From: Jannaschia pagri | GTDB lineage: Bacteria > Pseudomonadota > Alphaproteobacteria > Rhodobacterales > Rhodobacteraceae | Direction: 5' to 3' | Length of the DNA: 64,000 nt | NCBI RefSeq assembly: GCF_019655435.1 | Contig: NZ_BPFH01000006.1 | Span: 62,001 to 126,000 of the forward strand | In this document: in pieces, positions 7,565 to 17,353 of the stretch | Layout of the letters: the number at the start of each line of letters is the position of its first letter | Position numbering within the stretch: position 1 is the first letter of the stretch | Translations under genes and position numbers: made by a program | The notes under the pieces: model-generated | What the model was told of the DNA's origin: nothing | Database searches by the model: none | What the model saw: only the letters and a program-made list of their open reading frames with translations

Positions 7565-8191
7565 ATGAACGACGCGACACCGATTAAGCGAGGGCGAAAA
7601 TACGATCAGGTCTTGGAAGGGGCCAGATCCGTTTTTCTCGCCGACGGATACGAGGGCGCCAGCGTTGACGCCATCGCGCGCGCTGCTGGCGTGTCGAAAG
7701 CCACCCTCTACAGCTATTTCGCGGACAAACGCCTGTTGTTCATGGAGGTCGCCAAGGCCGAGTGCAGCCTCCAGATCGAAGAGGCTGACGCCATTCTCAC
7801 GGATGAGGCAAACCCCCGTGAGGTGCTGTGTACGGCGGCGGATCGGATGCTCAGCTTTTTCCTGTCGTCCTTCGGTCAGTCCATTTTTCGGATTTGCGTG
7901 GCTGAGTCGGATCGCTTTCCCGAGCTCGGTCAGGAGTTTTACGACACCGGCCCCAAACGGTTTCGCGACAAGATGGTCGAGTACCTCCAGTGCGCCGCCG
8001 CCGAAGGTGATCTGGTAATCCAAGATTTTGAGCTTGCGGCGGATCAGTTCGCCGAACTCTGCAAAGCCAGCCTGTTCCCAGAATTGGTGTTCGGCATCCG
8101 CAAGACCGTCTCAGAGGCCGAGAAGAAGCGCGTCATCAACGGCGCCGTCGAGACATTCCTGGCCCGCTATGGCGCGACGGGCGCGTCCTGA
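7565..8191 (+). CDS. TetR/AcrR family transcriptional regulator
   Basis: A 208-residue regulator. The N-terminal helix-turn-helix domain covers about residues 14-62, with the recognition segment ASVDAIARAAGVSKATLYSYFADK near 36-59. The C-terminal ligand-binding domain resembles the AefR-like group. The ATG at 7565 is chosen because the domain begins about 12 residues later. It lies directly downstream of the small secreted protein and about 530 bp from two copies of a 21-bp palindrome, so it is the obvious candidate to bind them and control the AEC-fghA-HAD-OCD operon and the secreted protein. The inducer is unknown. It ends 3 bp from the convergent ubiG. Confidence 0.9.
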   Translation: MNDATPIKRGRKYDQVLEGARSVFLADGYEGASVDAIARAAGVSKATLYSYFADKRLLFMEVAKAECSLQIEEADAILTDEANPREVLCTAADRMLSFFLSSFGQSIFRICVAESDRFPELGQEFYDTGPKRFRDKMVEYLQCAAAEGDLVIQDFELAADQFAELCKASLFPELVFGIRKTVSEAEKKRVINGAVETFLARYGATGAS

Positions 8192-8194
8192 ACG

Positions 8195-8959
8195 TCACTC
8201 TGGCTTCACGCTTGCTGTGACGTAGTTCACGGACAGGTCCCGGTCTGACAGGCTCCAGGTCCAGGTGAGCGGACTAAAAACAAAGCCCATCCGATCTTCG
8301 GCGCGCAGCCCGGCGGCCTCGATCATTGCGACCAACTCATCCGGCGTGATGAACTTACGCCAGTCATGGGTGCCTTTGGGCAACCACCCCATGATGTGTT
8401 CGGCTCCGATAATCGCGACCGCATAGGACTTGGGGTTCCGATTGATGGTCGAGCAGATCATCAAACCGCCTGGACGCAGAAGTCTCTGGCACGCGGTCAG
8501 ATAGGCCTGCGGATCGGCAACGTGTTCGACGACTTCCATGTTGAGGACGACGTCAAAGGCGGGCTCGTGGGTCTCTAGCAAGGACTCCGCCGAGGTGTGG
8601 CGGTAGTCGATGCTTAGGCCAGACTGCGCGGCATGGGCCTGGGCCACGGGGATGTTGCCGCCAGCCGCATCCACCCCGACCACAGTCGCGCCCAGGCGTG
8701 CCATGGGCTCCGACAACAGGCCACCACCGCACCCGATGTCCAGGATACGGAGGCCTGCAAAGGGCGCCTCGGCTGACAGGTTCAGCCCAAACTCTCCGGC
8801 GATTTGCGTCGTGATGTAGTCCAGCCGACAGGGATTGAGCATGTGCAGCGGCTTGAACTTTCCGTTTGGATCCCACCATTCGGCAGCCATTGCCTGAAAT
8901 TTAGCGATTTCGGCGTCGTCAACGGTGGTTGTCATGCGCAGTGTCTCAGCTTTTGTCAT
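8195..8959 (-). CDS. ubiG: Ubiquinone biosynthesis O-methyltransferase UbiG
   Basis: A 254-residue class I SAM methyltransferase for both O-methylation steps of ubiquinone synthesis. Visible features are the N-terminal [24 protein letters not shown] segment, typical of UbiG, the SAM-binding loop [15 protein letters not shown] near residues 73-87, and the acidic MEVVEHV segment. An ATG eight codons inside the open frame, at 8935, is an alternative start. It is convergent with the TetR gene and divergent from the prolyl iminopeptidase. Confidence 0.94.
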   Translation of the reverse strand: MTKAETLRMTTTVDDAEIAKFQAMAAEWWDPNGKFKPLHMLNPCRLDYITTQIAGEFGLNLSAEAPFAGLRILDIGCGGGLLSEPMARLGATVVGVDAAGGNIPVAQAHAAQSGLSIDYRHTSAESLLETHEPAFDVVLNMEVVEHVADPQAYLTACQRLLRPGGLMICSTINRNPKSYAVAIIGAEHIMGWLPKGTHDWRKFITPDELVAMIEAAGLRAEDRMGFVFSPLTWTWSLSDRDLSVNYVTASVKPE

Positions 8960-9001
8960 GGCCCATGGTGCGAGCGTCTTCGCGGTCTATATAGGGAGGT
9001 G

Positions 9002-9994
9002 ATGGACAGAACCACGCACCAAGCCGCGACAAACGCGCTGTATCCGCCGATTGATCCGTTCGACCAACGCATGGTCGATGTAGGCGGCGGCCATCGCTTG
9101 TACGTGGAGCAATGCGGGAACCCGAATGGTCTGCCGGTGATCGTCCTCCATGGTGGCCCAGGCGGCGGATGCAGCCCTATGATGCGACGGTTCTTTGACC
9201 CGGCCATTTGGCGCATCATCCTGTTCGATCAGAGGGGCTGCGGTCGGTCACGTCCCCATGCCAGCGTACGGGACAATACCACGTGGCATCTGGTGTCCGA
9301 CATCGAGCACATCCGCGAGATGTTGGACATCGAACGGTGGGCCGTCTTTGGCGGCAGTTGGGGCGCGACCCTGTCCCTGATCTATGCCATCTCCCACCCG
9401 GACCGTGCCGCCCATTTGGTTCTGCGCGGCGTATTTCTCATGGAGAAGCGCGAGCTTGATTGGTTCTACGGTGGCGGCGCGGGTCAGTTTTGGCCCGACC
9501 AATGGCGTCGGTTCGTATCGCTTGTGCCCGAAGACGAGCAGGATGATCTGATCGCGGCCTATGCGCGACGGCTGTTTGACACGCCGCAGCACGAGCAAAT
9601 CCGGTTCGCGCGCGCTTGGGCTGCTTGGGAGAACGCGCTGGCCTCCGTCCGCAATCAGGGCCAAGGCGGTGAGCCGAATGGGGAGTACGCCCGGGCCTTT
9701 GCACGGCTGGAGAATCACTATTTCGCGAACGCTGGCTTTCTGGAGCACGATGGCTGGATTCGGGCCAATCTGGACCGCATCGCGCATATCCCCGGTGTCA
9801 TCGTCCAAGGGCGCTACGACATGATCTGCCCGCCGCTGTCCGCGCAATTGCTATCAGCAGGGTGGCCCGCCGCGACGCTGCACATGATCCCATTTGCCGG
9901 CCATGCCCTCTCGGAGCCTGGGATCGCAGAACAGCTTGTGCGCTCCATGGACCGTATTGGATACGCCCAAGGCGAGAGGCGGCGCTTCAGCTAG
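9002..9994 (+). CDS. pip: Prolyl iminopeptidase
   Basis: A 330-residue alpha/beta-hydrolase that releases N-terminal proline from peptides. It shows the oxyanion-hole region HGGPGGG near residues 57-63, the DQRGCGRS motif near 80-87, and the nucleophile motif GGSWGATL with serine near 119. C-terminal QGRYDMICP and AGHALSE segments carry the remaining triad residues. The ATG at 9002 is chosen because GGGAGGT lies immediately upstream; the longer open frame extends antisense into ubiG and is not credible. Confidence 0.95.
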   Translation: MDRTTHQAATNALYPPIDPFDQRMVDVGGGHRLYVEQCGNPNGLPVIVLHGGPGGGCSPMMRRFFDPAIWRIILFDQRGCGRSRPHASVRDNTTWHLVSDIEHIREMLDIERWAVFGGSWGATLSLIYAISHPDRAAHLVLRGVFLMEKRELDWFYGGGAGQFWPDQWRRFVSLVPEDEQDDLIAAYARRLFDTPQHEQIRFARAWAAWENALASVRNQGQGGEPNGEYARAFARLENHYFANAGFLEHDGWIRANLDRIAHIPGVIVQGRYDMICPPLSAQLLSAGWPAATLHMIPFAGHALSEPGIAEQLVRSMDRIGYAQGERRRFS

Positions 9995-10018
9995 GGCGCC
10001 CATCCGGCGCTCCGCAGA

Positions 10019-11125
10019 TCAGTTTGTCGCGATTGTCGCCAACCCGAAGGCGGAGCCGATGAGCGAGAAGACCGTTTGGGCCGACACCACAGGGCTTTCT
10101 GTGACGTAGACCACGTCTTTGGGCGAAATGCGGAAGTTGCGCGCTGCAAAGAGTCCATCGGCGCTCGTCAGGTCGATTGTGAAAACGACCTGCTGGTTGC
10201 GGGGGCCGCGCGTGCCGGCGCTCAGGGCGTTGCGCGGATATTCCCGCAGAATAAGAACGCCCTGGGGATTGCCGCGTGTGTCCAAAACGCCCCCAACGAT
10301 CGAGACAGCGTCCATCGCCGTCACGATATCCTTTGTAAAGGGGTGGAGCGACTCGCTGCCCGCGGCGCCGACCGACAGGAAGTAGCGCTCGTCCTCTTCG
10401 ACGATAATTTGGTCGCCGCCGCGCAGGAGTGTATCCAGCCCCGGCTCGTCATAGAGCCGGTCGATGGAGGTGCCGAACAACCGCGAGCCGCGCTTCAGGC
10501 GGATCTGGGGGTTCGCCAAGCTGGCCGAGACGCCGCCCCCAGCCGCAATAAGGCTGAGAACCGTGTAGTTCCGGTCGGGCATGGGATAGCTGCCCGGAGA
10601 TGCCACGCCGCCAACCAAGTCGACGGAGTTTCCCCGTCCTTCGGTCAGGCTGAGCTGCACCTGGGCAGAAGGCGCGATGGGTTCGACGGCATTTTGCAGG
10701 CGCCCACGCGCGCGTTCCGGCGTCATGCCCGAAATCCGAACATCGCCCACGTAAGGCACGAAGATGGATCCGCCCGGAGAGACACGCAGGGCATCAAGTG
10801 TGACCTGCCGGGTTCCGGTTGGCGTCAAAAGAGAGTTCTCGTTGCTGTCCCAGATCACGACCGAGACCGTATCGCCCGGCCGGATTTGCTGGCTGTTGCT
10901 GCCGTGACTGGCGGAGATCCAGGACAAGTGTTCTTCGCCGACCAGGGGCCATTGCTGCACCGTCGGTAGAAGCGCCCGGGTGACGGGATAGACGGCGAAA
11001 TCTGCGCTGGCATCGTCGCTGCCGGCCAAGACTTCCCGTTGCAGAGCGGCCCCGCGTGGCAGCGAACACGCCGAAAGCACCAGCACGAGCATGATGCCCG
11101 TGACAACCTTTACGAGGTTACCCAT
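10019..11125 (-). CDS. Wza-type polysaccharide export outer-membrane lipoprotein
   Basis: A 368-residue protein with a lipoprotein signal peptide ending in LSAC (C20). It has a polysaccharide-export domain (RPGDTVSVVIWD near 82-93) and two soluble ligand-binding beta-grasp-type segments (VDLVGGVASPGSYPMP near 168-183 and a second near 250-330). The C-terminal QTVFSLIGSAFGLATI segment could be the amphipathic helix that lines the outer-membrane pore. It is the exit pore of capsule or exopolysaccharide export in known systems. No Wzc-like co-polymerase or Wzx/Wzy gene is adjacent. It is divergent from the FlaA1-type dehydratase. Confidence 0.88.
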   Translation of the reverse strand: MGNLVKVVTGIMLVLVLSACSLPRGAALQREVLAGSDDASADFAVYPVTRALLPTVQQWPLVGEEHLSWISASHGSNSQQIRPGDTVSVVIWDSNENSLLTPTGTRQVTLDALRVSPGGSIFVPYVGDVRISGMTPERARGRLQNAVEPIAPSAQVQLSLTEGRGNSVDLVGGVASPGSYPMPDRNYTVLSLIAAGGGVSASLANPQIRLKRGSRLFGTSIDRLYDEPGLDTLLRGGDQIIVEEDERYFLSVGAAGSESLHPFTKDIVTAMDAVSIVGGVLDTRGNPQGVLILREYPRNALSAGTRGPRNQQVVFTIDLTSADGLFAARNFRISPKDVVYVTESPVVSAQTVFSLIGSAFGLATIATN

Positions 11126-11504
11126 CCGACCAACTGCCCCTTCGTCTCATCTCTTCGTCTCGTAACGGCAGCGGGAGACCCGACCGCAACGGGCCACGGG
11201 TCGCATTCTGCGGCGGATCGGTCAACGCAAGCCTCGCCTGTCGCCTTTTGTTTGTTGCCGGGAGGCATCGTGCGATGGCGGGAATCTGCCTATTTCTGCG
11301 GCATTTGCTCAGTGTCATTGTTCTGCACCGCAGCATTCTTTAGGGTCCGGGGTCAGGTGTGGGGTCGAAAGATCTGGGGGTCGACTATGCCTTTGCCCGA
11401 ACACCGCGCTTTCTGCCGAGCGAAGCAGTCTTGTCGTGCTCGCCGGTCGGGCGCGGCATCTTCTGGGTGCGGCCTCCGTGGGAAAGACGGGGACGGGTGT
11501 GTTT
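11126..11504. other. 379-bp divergent intergenic region
   Basis: No convincing gene is seen. Short open frames here show no family features. It must contain the divergent promoters of the polysaccharide-export lipoprotein and the dehydratase gene. A direct repeat CTTCGTCTC occurs twice near 11145-11165. No confident -35/-10 pair could be assigned. Confidence 0.5.
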
Positions 11505-13454
11505 ATGCTCAAAATAATTAAGGCGTTAAACCGCCAACAGAAGGCACGGATCTTCCTGATCATAGACCTGATGTTGATCGTCCTGGCCCTGCCTGTCGCT
11601 ACATTGATGCATCCGTTGCCCGCCGATGTGATCGACTTGGGGACCCTGTTGGTTGTCGGCGTGCCCTATGTCGGCCTCCTCGGGGCGGGTTTTTTGACGA
11701 TCCTCAACATCCCAAACATGCAGCTGTCGGATTTCGACGCCACAGCCCTGGGGCGCGTGGCGGCCATGGCGGTATTTCTGACGCTCAGTTCGGTGGTGTT
11801 GACGATCCTATTGGGCAACGTCGTGCCCATATCGTTCGTGCTCGTCTTTGGGATCATCGTCTTCGCCTCAATGACGATCTCGCGCGTTGTGCTACTGAAC
11901 ATCGTTTTGGCCGTGTACCGGCGCGGTGAAGAAGTCTGTAGGGTGCTCATTTATGGTGCCGGCACGACAGGTGTGCAGCTGGTTCATGCGTTCAAAGCGC
12001 ACAAAGACATTGATCCGGTTGCCTTCGTTGATGACAACCGCGCGCTCCAGGGGATGACGATCGCGGGCCTACCCGTCATGACGCCCGTCCGGATCCAAGA
12101 GATTGTGGAGACCCGCAAGATCGACCGTGTGTTGCTGGCAATCCCATCGCTTAGCCCGCCAAAACAATCTCAGATTGCGCGCCGCTTGCAGAAGCTGGGG
12201 CTGGAGGTTCAGCTGATCCCGTCCTTCAGCCAGCTCATTGGCCACGAAGAGCTTATCGACAAGCTGCAAACTGTTAACCCAGAGATGTTCCTCAACAGGG
12301 CCCAGGTGGAAAACCCTTTGGGCGAAGGCACGGACAGCTATGCGGGTAAAACGGTTCTGGTCTCTGGCGCTGGAGGCTCCATCGGGTCGGAACTGTGCCG
12401 CCAGCTGATCGAATGCCGTCCGCGCAAGCTTGTGCTATTCGAGTTGAGCGAATTTGCGTTGTTCACCGTCGAAGGAACGCTGCGGACGCTGGCGCGCGAT
12501 GCCGGTGTTGAACTGGTGCTTGTGCTGGGATCGGTGACGGACGGGCGCCAAGTGAAACACGTCTTGGCGGAGCATTCGGTCGAGGTCATCTTGCACGCTG
12601 CGGCGTACAAGCACGTGAGCTTGGTGCAGAAGAATCCGCTGCCCGGCATGGCCAATAACGTGTTGGGAACGCACACCCTGGCCACAGCGGCGGTGGCTGC
12701 GGGTGTCGAGCGGTTCACGTTGATCTCGTCGGATAAAGCCGTGCGTCCAAAGGGCGTCATGGGTGCTTCCAAGCGCTTTGCCGAGATGGTCATCCAAGAT
12801 CTGGCCAGCCGTGTCCCCGAGGGCGAAGGCCCGATCTTTTCCATGGTGCGGTTCGGCAATGTGTTGGGGTCGTCGGGGTCGGTCGTGCCGATTTTCCACG
12901 ATCAGATCCAAAAGGGTGGACCCGTCACCGTCACCCACCCACACGTCACCCGTTTCTTCATGACCATCCCCGAGGCCGCGCGCCTCGTGCTGAAGGCCGG
13001 TGCCATGGCCGAAGGCGGAGAGGTCTTCCTGCTCGACATGGGCAAACCCATGCGCATTTTCGATCTTGCCGTCCAAGCCATTGAAGCGACGGGTCACACG
13101 GTTCGGTCCGATGAAAACCCGGATGGCGATATCGAGATCACGTTCATCGGTCTCGGTGAGGGCGAGAAGCTTGAAGAAGAACTGTTCCTAGACGGATCTG
13201 AACGACCGACGGCCCACCGCAAGATTTTCCGCGTCCGTGAGGCGTGTCTATCGGAATGGGAAATGGCGCGGACACTCCGCGAATTGCGGAGCGCCTTGGC
13301 CGCTGGGGACAGCGATGGACTGCGCGACCTTGTGGCCAGCCGTATCGAGAGCTTTGAGCATAAGCCCAAGGCCGATGTCGTTGTTGCGAATGATCGTTCG
13401 GCCGTTGAGCCGCATCGCCTGGTGCCTGCCGATGTGGAGCCGAGTCCCGCCTAG
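11505..13454 (+). CDS. FlaA1/CapD/WbpM-type nucleotide-sugar 4,6-dehydratase, membrane-bound
   Basis: A 649-residue protein. Hydrophobic membrane segments fill residues 16-135. A CoA-binding-like Rossmann domain follows, with GAGTTG at 151-156, then the short-chain dehydrogenase domain with SGAGGSIGSE at 287-296. The SSDKAVRP segment at 408-415 and MGASKR at 419-424 carry the family's catalytic Asp/Lys and the modified active-site lysine. Homologues are UDP-GlcNAc 4,6-dehydratases that start synthesis of rare amino-sugars for LPS, capsule or protein glycosylation. The ATG at 11505 is preferred over one 23 codons upstream because the hydrophobic region begins soon after it. The exact sugar substrate is not decidable. 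Confidence 0.9.
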   Translation: MLKIIKALNRQQKARIFLIIDLMLIVLALPVATLMHPLPADVIDLGTLLVVGVPYVGLLGAGFLTILNIPNMQLSDFDATALGRVAAMAVFLTLSSVVLTILLGNVVPISFVLVFGIIVFASMTISRVVLLNIVLAVYRRGEEVCRVLIYGAGTTGVQLVHAFKAHKDIDPVAFVDDNRALQGMTIAGLPVMTPVRIQEIVETRKIDRVLLAIPSLSPPKQSQIARRLQKLGLEVQLIPSFSQLIGHEELIDKLQTVNPEMFLNRAQVENPLGEGTDSYAGKTVLVSGAGGSIGSELCRQLIECRPRKLVLFELSEFALFTVEGTLRTLARDAGVELVLVLGSVTDGRQVKHVLAEHSVEVILHAAAYKHVSLVQKNPLPGMANNVLGTHTLATAAVAAGVERFTLISSDKAVRPKGVMGASKRFAEMVIQDLASRVPEGEGPIFSMVRFGNVLGSSGSVVPIFHDQIQKGGPVTVTHPHVTRFFMTIPEAARLVLKAGAMAEGGEVFLLDMGKPMRIFDLAVQAIEATGHTVRSDENPDGDIEITFIGLGEGEKLEEELFLDGSERPTAHRKIFRVREACLSEWEMARTLRELRSALAAGDSDGLRDLVASRIESFEHKPKADVVVANDRSAVEPHRLVPADVEPSPA

Positions 13455-13527
13455 GCACGCCTCAAAATCGACGTCCCGCAGACGCGCGGCTGCGCACGCT
13501 GGCGCGGCCCAATGACGAAAGACCCAT

Positions 13528-14226
13528 ATGACAGACCTGCTGTTTGACCTTCCGCCACCTCTCGTCCTGCCAGTCGTAGGGCAAATGCGGGGTTTTCCGG
13601 TCGGTCGGGTTTTCTGCGTGGGGCGAAACTATGCCGCCCATGCCGCTGAAATGGGATCAGAGGTGGACCGTGAGGCGCCTTTCTATTTCACGAAATCAGC
13701 GACGCATGCGGTCGCGTCCGGTCAGACGGTGCCCTATCCGCCGGGCACGGAGGACTATCACCACGAGATGGAATTGGTCGTCGCCCTTCGCGGGCCGCTG
13801 TTTCGGACCAAGGCGGCAGACCTCGGGGCCGCAATTCTTGGCTACGGCTGCGGGCTGGACATGACTCGCCGCGACCTCCAGGCTGTCTCAAAATCCAAGC
13901 GCCGCCCCTGGGACACGGGCAAGGATGTCGAAGGGGCGGCTGTGCTTGGTCCCCTCACGGCGGTTCCTTCGACCGAGCAGATCGGTGACCGCGCAATCAC
14001 GCTGACCGTGAATGACACCCTGCGTCAGTCGGCGATCCTTTCCGATATGGTCCACAGCGTCCCCGAAATCTTGGCAGACCTGTCGCGCCTCTACCATCTG
14101 CGACCGGGGGATGTGGTCATGACGGGCACGCCAGCAGGTGTCGGCCCCGTGCAACCTGGCGACAGGCTGCATGGGCAGATTGACGGTTTGCAGGACGTAA
14201 CGATGGTGGTCGGTCCGGCGCCGTAA
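13528..14226 (+). CDS. Fumarylacetoacetate hydrolase family protein
   Basis: A 232-residue FAH-fold hydrolase. The core begins at VFCVGRNYAAHAAEMG (residues 31-46) and continues with the metal-binding EDYHHEMELVVAL segment near 72-84, with the acidic ligands of the family. The C-terminal LRPGDVVMTGTPAGVGPV segment is the typical FAH signature. Length and motifs resemble fumarylpyruvate hydrolases and acylpyruvases of aromatic degradation, but no pathway partner is adjacent, so the substrate remains open. It lies alone between two surface-polysaccharide genes on the same strand. Confidence 0.9.
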   Translation: MTDLLFDLPPPLVLPVVGQMRGFPVGRVFCVGRNYAAHAAEMGSEVDREAPFYFTKSATHAVASGQTVPYPPGTEDYHHEMELVVALRGPLFRTKAADLGAAILGYGCGLDMTRRDLQAVSKSKRRPWDTGKDVEGAAVLGPLTAVPSTEQIGDRAITLTVNDTLRQSAILSDMVHSVPEILADLSRLYHLRPGDVVMTGTPAGVGPVQPGDRLHGQIDGLQDVTMVVGPAP

Positions 14227-14338
14227 TCTTAGGCGCGTCCGGTGATTGCACCGGGCATCGCGGCCTTTGCGGAGTTTCAGACCGCTCTGCGATATGGCAT
14301 GCACCGTTTTGCAAGTTCATGACCAAGGTGACCCACCG

Positions 14339-15580
14339 ATGAAGATCCTTCTGGTGCATCAAAACATGCCCGGCCAATACCGGGAGCTTCTGGATTGGTT
14401 GATCCAGCAAGGCACCCATGAATTGGTGTTTCTGACGCAACGCCGCAACTACCCGGAGGTGCCGGGCGTCAACAAAGTGGTGTACCGGTCGCACCATACA
14501 CCCGCCAAGGATGCCTACGGCCTGAGCCGCGTGTGGGAAGAGGCGGCGGGGATGGGCTATGGCGCCGCGCTTGCCGCCCAGGAATTGAAGGCGCGGGGCT
14601 TCGTGCCTGACGTGATCCTGGGCCACACCGGCTGGGGCGAACTTCTGTTCATGAAGCACGTCTATCCAGACAGTCCAATCCTCGGCTTCTTCGAATACTT
14701 TTACTTGGCCAAAGGGGGCCCCGTCGGCTTCGACCCCGAAGATCCGGCATCCAGCACCACCCCGTTCCTGATGCAGGCGCGCAATACGGTCCCGTTCACC
14801 AACTTGAACGTCGTCGATCAGGGGCTGGCCCCCACCAAATGGCAGCGCGATTGCTTCCCGGAGGCCTTTCGCGACAAGCTGTATGTCTGCCACGACGGGA
14901 TCCGGACGGATAAGCTGAAGCCCAACCCCGACGTGACGCTGAACCTCGGCCGCGTTGGGCAAGTCAGCCGCAAGGATGAGATCTTCACCTACGTGGCGCG
15001 CAACATGGAGCGGACGCGGGGGTTCCATGTGTTTATGCGGGCGCTGCCGCATATCCTGAAGGCGCGCCCCAACGCACGGGTCTTGGTGGTCGGGGGCAAC
15101 GATACGTCCTACGGCAAGAAGAGCGATCAACCCGGTGGATTCCGCGCCGAGATGGAGGCGGAGGTCGGACATCTGATCGACTGGGATCGGACCCATTTCC
15201 TGGGGCAGGTGCCCTATGGGGACTTCCAAAAGATCATCCAGATCAGCCGCTGCCACATCTATTTGACCATGCCCTTCGTCCTGTCCTGGTCTTTGCTGGA
15301 AAGCATGGCGATGGAGGCGACCGTCGTGGCCAGTGACGTGGCCCCCGTGCGCGAAGCGATCACGCACGGCGAGACAGGTCTGCTTGCAGATTTCTTCCAG
15401 CCGCAGGACCTGGCCGCCAAAGTGGTCTCTGTCCTCGAAGACCCAGCCAAGTTCGCCCACCTCGGGCGCGCGGCGCGGAAACACGTAATCGAAACCTACG
15501 ATTTCCTGTCTGTCTGCCTGCCGCAACATATCGCGCAGATCAACGCGCTCGTCCCCGAAGACAAGCGGATTGCGATCTAG
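14339..15580 (+). CDS. Glycosyltransferase, GT4-like (GT-B fold)
   Basis: A 413-residue protein. The N-terminal MKILLVHQNMPGQYRELLDWL segment is typical of a GT-B donor/acceptor domain, and the C-terminal half carries the family 1/4 pattern: VLVVGGNDTSYG near 250, a VPYGDF segment near 295, and the nucleotide-sugar-binding SLLESMAMEATVVASDVAPVREAI region near 320-343. The ATG at 14339 is chosen for the upstream AAGGTG and because the conserved domain starts there. It stands 52 bp before kdsD, so it may be co-transcribed with the Kdo genes and act in LPS core or capsule assembly. That role is inferred from position. Confidence 0.88.
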   Translation: MKILLVHQNMPGQYRELLDWLIQQGTHELVFLTQRRNYPEVPGVNKVVYRSHHTPAKDAYGLSRVWEEAAGMGYGAALAAQELKARGFVPDVILGHTGWGELLFMKHVYPDSPILGFFEYFYLAKGGPVGFDPEDPASSTTPFLMQARNTVPFTNLNVVDQGLAPTKWQRDCFPEAFRDKLYVCHDGIRTDKLKPNPDVTLNLGRVGQVSRKDEIFTYVARNMERTRGFHVFMRALPHILKARPNARVLVVGGNDTSYGKKSDQPGGFRAEMEAEVGHLIDWDRTHFLGQVPYGDFQKIIQISRCHIYLTMPFVLSWSLLESMAMEATVVASDVAPVREAITHGETGLLADFFQPQDLAAKVVSVLEDPAKFAHLGRAARKHVIETYDFLSVCLPQHIAQINALVPEDKRIAI

Positions 15581-15632
15581 GTCCGACCCCGGCAGTTGCG
15601 CCATGGCGCGGCCCGGCTTATCTGCCGTCGGG

Positions 15633-16574
15633 ATGACAAACGCGACCCATACCGGCCAGGAGGTGCTTCGCACAGAAGCGGCGGCCTTAATCGCCCTGGC
15701 TGACGCCATGCCCGCTGATTTCGATGCCGTTGTGGAACGGATCGCGGGTTTGCCAGGCCGGGTCATTGTCACCGGGATCGGCAAATCTGGCCACATCGCC
15801 CGTAAGATCGCGGCGACCCTGGCGTCCACAGGAACCCCGGCCCTGTTCGTGCATCCGGCCGAGGCCAGCCATGGCGATATGGGTATGATCGGCGCCCAAG
15901 ACGCGGTGCTGATGATCTCGAATTCCGGCGAGGCGGCTGAACTTCGGGATATGATTGCCCATACCCGCCGCTTCTCCGTGCCATTGATCGGGCTGTCGTC
16001 GCGCCAGCAGTCGACGCTGATGCAGGCCGCTGATCTGCATCTGACCATTCCCGCCTTGCCCGAGGCCTGTGGGATCGGTGTTGTCCCGACCACGTCCACC
16101 ACGATGACATTGGCCCTGGGCGATGCTTTGGCGGTCGCCCTCCTACGGCGCAGGGGCTTTCGAGCCGAAGATTTCGGGGTCTTCCACCCTGGCGGCAAAC
16201 TGGGCGCGCAGATGGCCAAGGTGGCAAAGTTGATGCACGGAACCCTCCCTGTGGTGGCCCCTGACACGCCTATGTCCGAGGTCCTGCTGACGATGACATC
16301 GGTCGGTTTGGGCCTGGCGGTCGTCGTCTCTGAGGGTGACCTCGCGGGTGTGATCACTGACGGAGACCTGCGGCGCAACATGGCTGATTTGATGGGGCGA
16401 ACGGCAGCCGATGTCGCAACCGCCGATCCCTTGACTGTGCCGCCGGATATGCTGGCGGCGCAGGCTTTGGCGATCCTCAATGAGCGCAAGCTGAACGTGA
16501 CCATTGTCTGTGACGGGAGGCGCCCTGTGGGCATCTTGCATATCCATGATTTGCTGCGGGCGGGGGTCGCATGA
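15633..16574 (+). CDS. kdsD: D-arabinose-5-phosphate isomerase
   Basis: A 313-residue KdsD protein, first enzyme of the Kdo pathway, converting ribulose-5-phosphate to arabinose-5-phosphate. A SIS sugar-isomerase domain covers about residues 35-165 (TGIGKSGHIARKIAATLASTGTP, then HPAEASHGDMG and the SNSGEA phosphosugar loop). A pair of CBS repeats follows from about 200 to the end. An in-frame ATG 30 bases upstream, at 15603, is an alternative start; neither has a strong ribosome-binding site. It overlaps kdsB by 4 bp. Confidence 0.95.
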   Translation: MTNATHTGQEVLRTEAAALIALADAMPADFDAVVERIAGLPGRVIVTGIGKSGHIARKIAATLASTGTPALFVHPAEASHGDMGMIGAQDAVLMISNSGEAAELRDMIAHTRRFSVPLIGLSSRQQSTLMQAADLHLTIPALPEACGIGVVPTTSTTMTLALGDALAVALLRRRGFRAEDFGVFHPGGKLGAQMAKVAKLMHGTLPVVAPDTPMSEVLLTMTSVGLGLAVVVSEGDLAGVITDGDLRRNMADLMGRTAADVATADPLTVPPDMLAAQALAILNERKLNVTIVCDGRRPVGILHIHDLLRAGVA

Positions 16575-17353
16575 AGACTGCCATCCTGATCCCCGCGCGC
16601 TATGCGTCCAGCCGGTATCCCGGTAAACCCCTGGCCAGTTTGCGCCAAGCGGATGGCACCGCGAAGACCTTGATCCAGATGACGTGGGAGGCGGCGCAGC
16701 GCGTACCCGGCACCCACGCCATTCACGTCTGCACGGATGATGAACGGATCCGAGCGGCGGCGGAGGACTTCGGCGCGTCGGTGCTCATGACGTCGTCCGA
16801 GGCGCGGAATGGGACAGAACGTTGCGCTGAGGCGCTGGACCAGATCGACGCCGATCTTGTGGTCAACTTGCAAGGGGATGCCCCGCTCACCCCGCCGTGG
16901 TTCATCGAAGCTCTGATCGAGCGCATGGCGCAGGATCCGGGCGCGCAGGTCGCGACGCCCGTCCTACGGTGCGACCGCCAGACCTACGAGATGTTCACCG
17001 AAGACCGTCGCAACGGGCGCGTGGGGGGCACGACGGCCGTGTTCGACCGCGACCTGCGTGGCCTCTACTTTTCTAAGGAAGTCATCCCCTACATCGATCC
17101 TGGTAAGCTGCCCGACCCCATTCCGGTGTTTCACCATGTGGGTGTCTATGCCTACCGGCCCGCAGCCCTGCGCAACTACATCACCTGGCCAGAGGGCGTG
17201 TTGGAGCAGCGCGAGGGGCTCGAACAACTCCGCTTTTTGGAGAATGGCGCCCCAGTGGCCTGCGTTGAGGTAGATGCCCGTGGCCGCGTGTTTTGGGAGC
17301 TTAACAACCCCGCCGACGTTGCCCGTATCGAAGCCGTGTTAGGAGCCGCCTAG
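16571..17353 (+). CDS. kdsB: 3-deoxy-manno-octulosonate cytidylyltransferase (CMP-Kdo synthetase)
   Basis: A 260-residue enzyme that activates Kdo as CMP-Kdo for transfer to lipid A. The N-terminal [16 protein letters not shown] motif (residues 7-22) is the CTP-binding signature. The NLQGDAPL segment near 98-105 and the [14 protein letters not shown] segment near 187-200 are typical. It overlaps kdsD by 4 bp (ATGA), and its last base is shared with the kdsA GTG start, indicating one translationally coupled operon. Confidence 0.96.
   Translation: MKTAILIPARYASSRYPGKPLASLRQADGTAKTLIQMTWEAAQRVPGTHAIHVCTDDERIRAAAEDFGASVLMTSSEARNGTERCAEALDQIDADLVVNLQGDAPLTPPWFIEALIERMAQDPGAQVATPVLRCDRQTYEMFTEDRRNGRVGGTTAVFDRDLRGLYFSKEVIPYIDPGKLPDPIPVFHHVGVYAYRPAALRNYITWPEGVLEQREGLEQLRFLENGAPVACVEVDARGRVFWELNNPADVARIEAVLGAA

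Noticed and set aside
14117-16873. A 918-codon open frame on the minus strand across the glycosyltransferase, kdsD and kdsB genes
   Set aside because: It lies opposite three recognised genes, has no family features and repeats the codon-mirror effect of GC-rich coding DNA.
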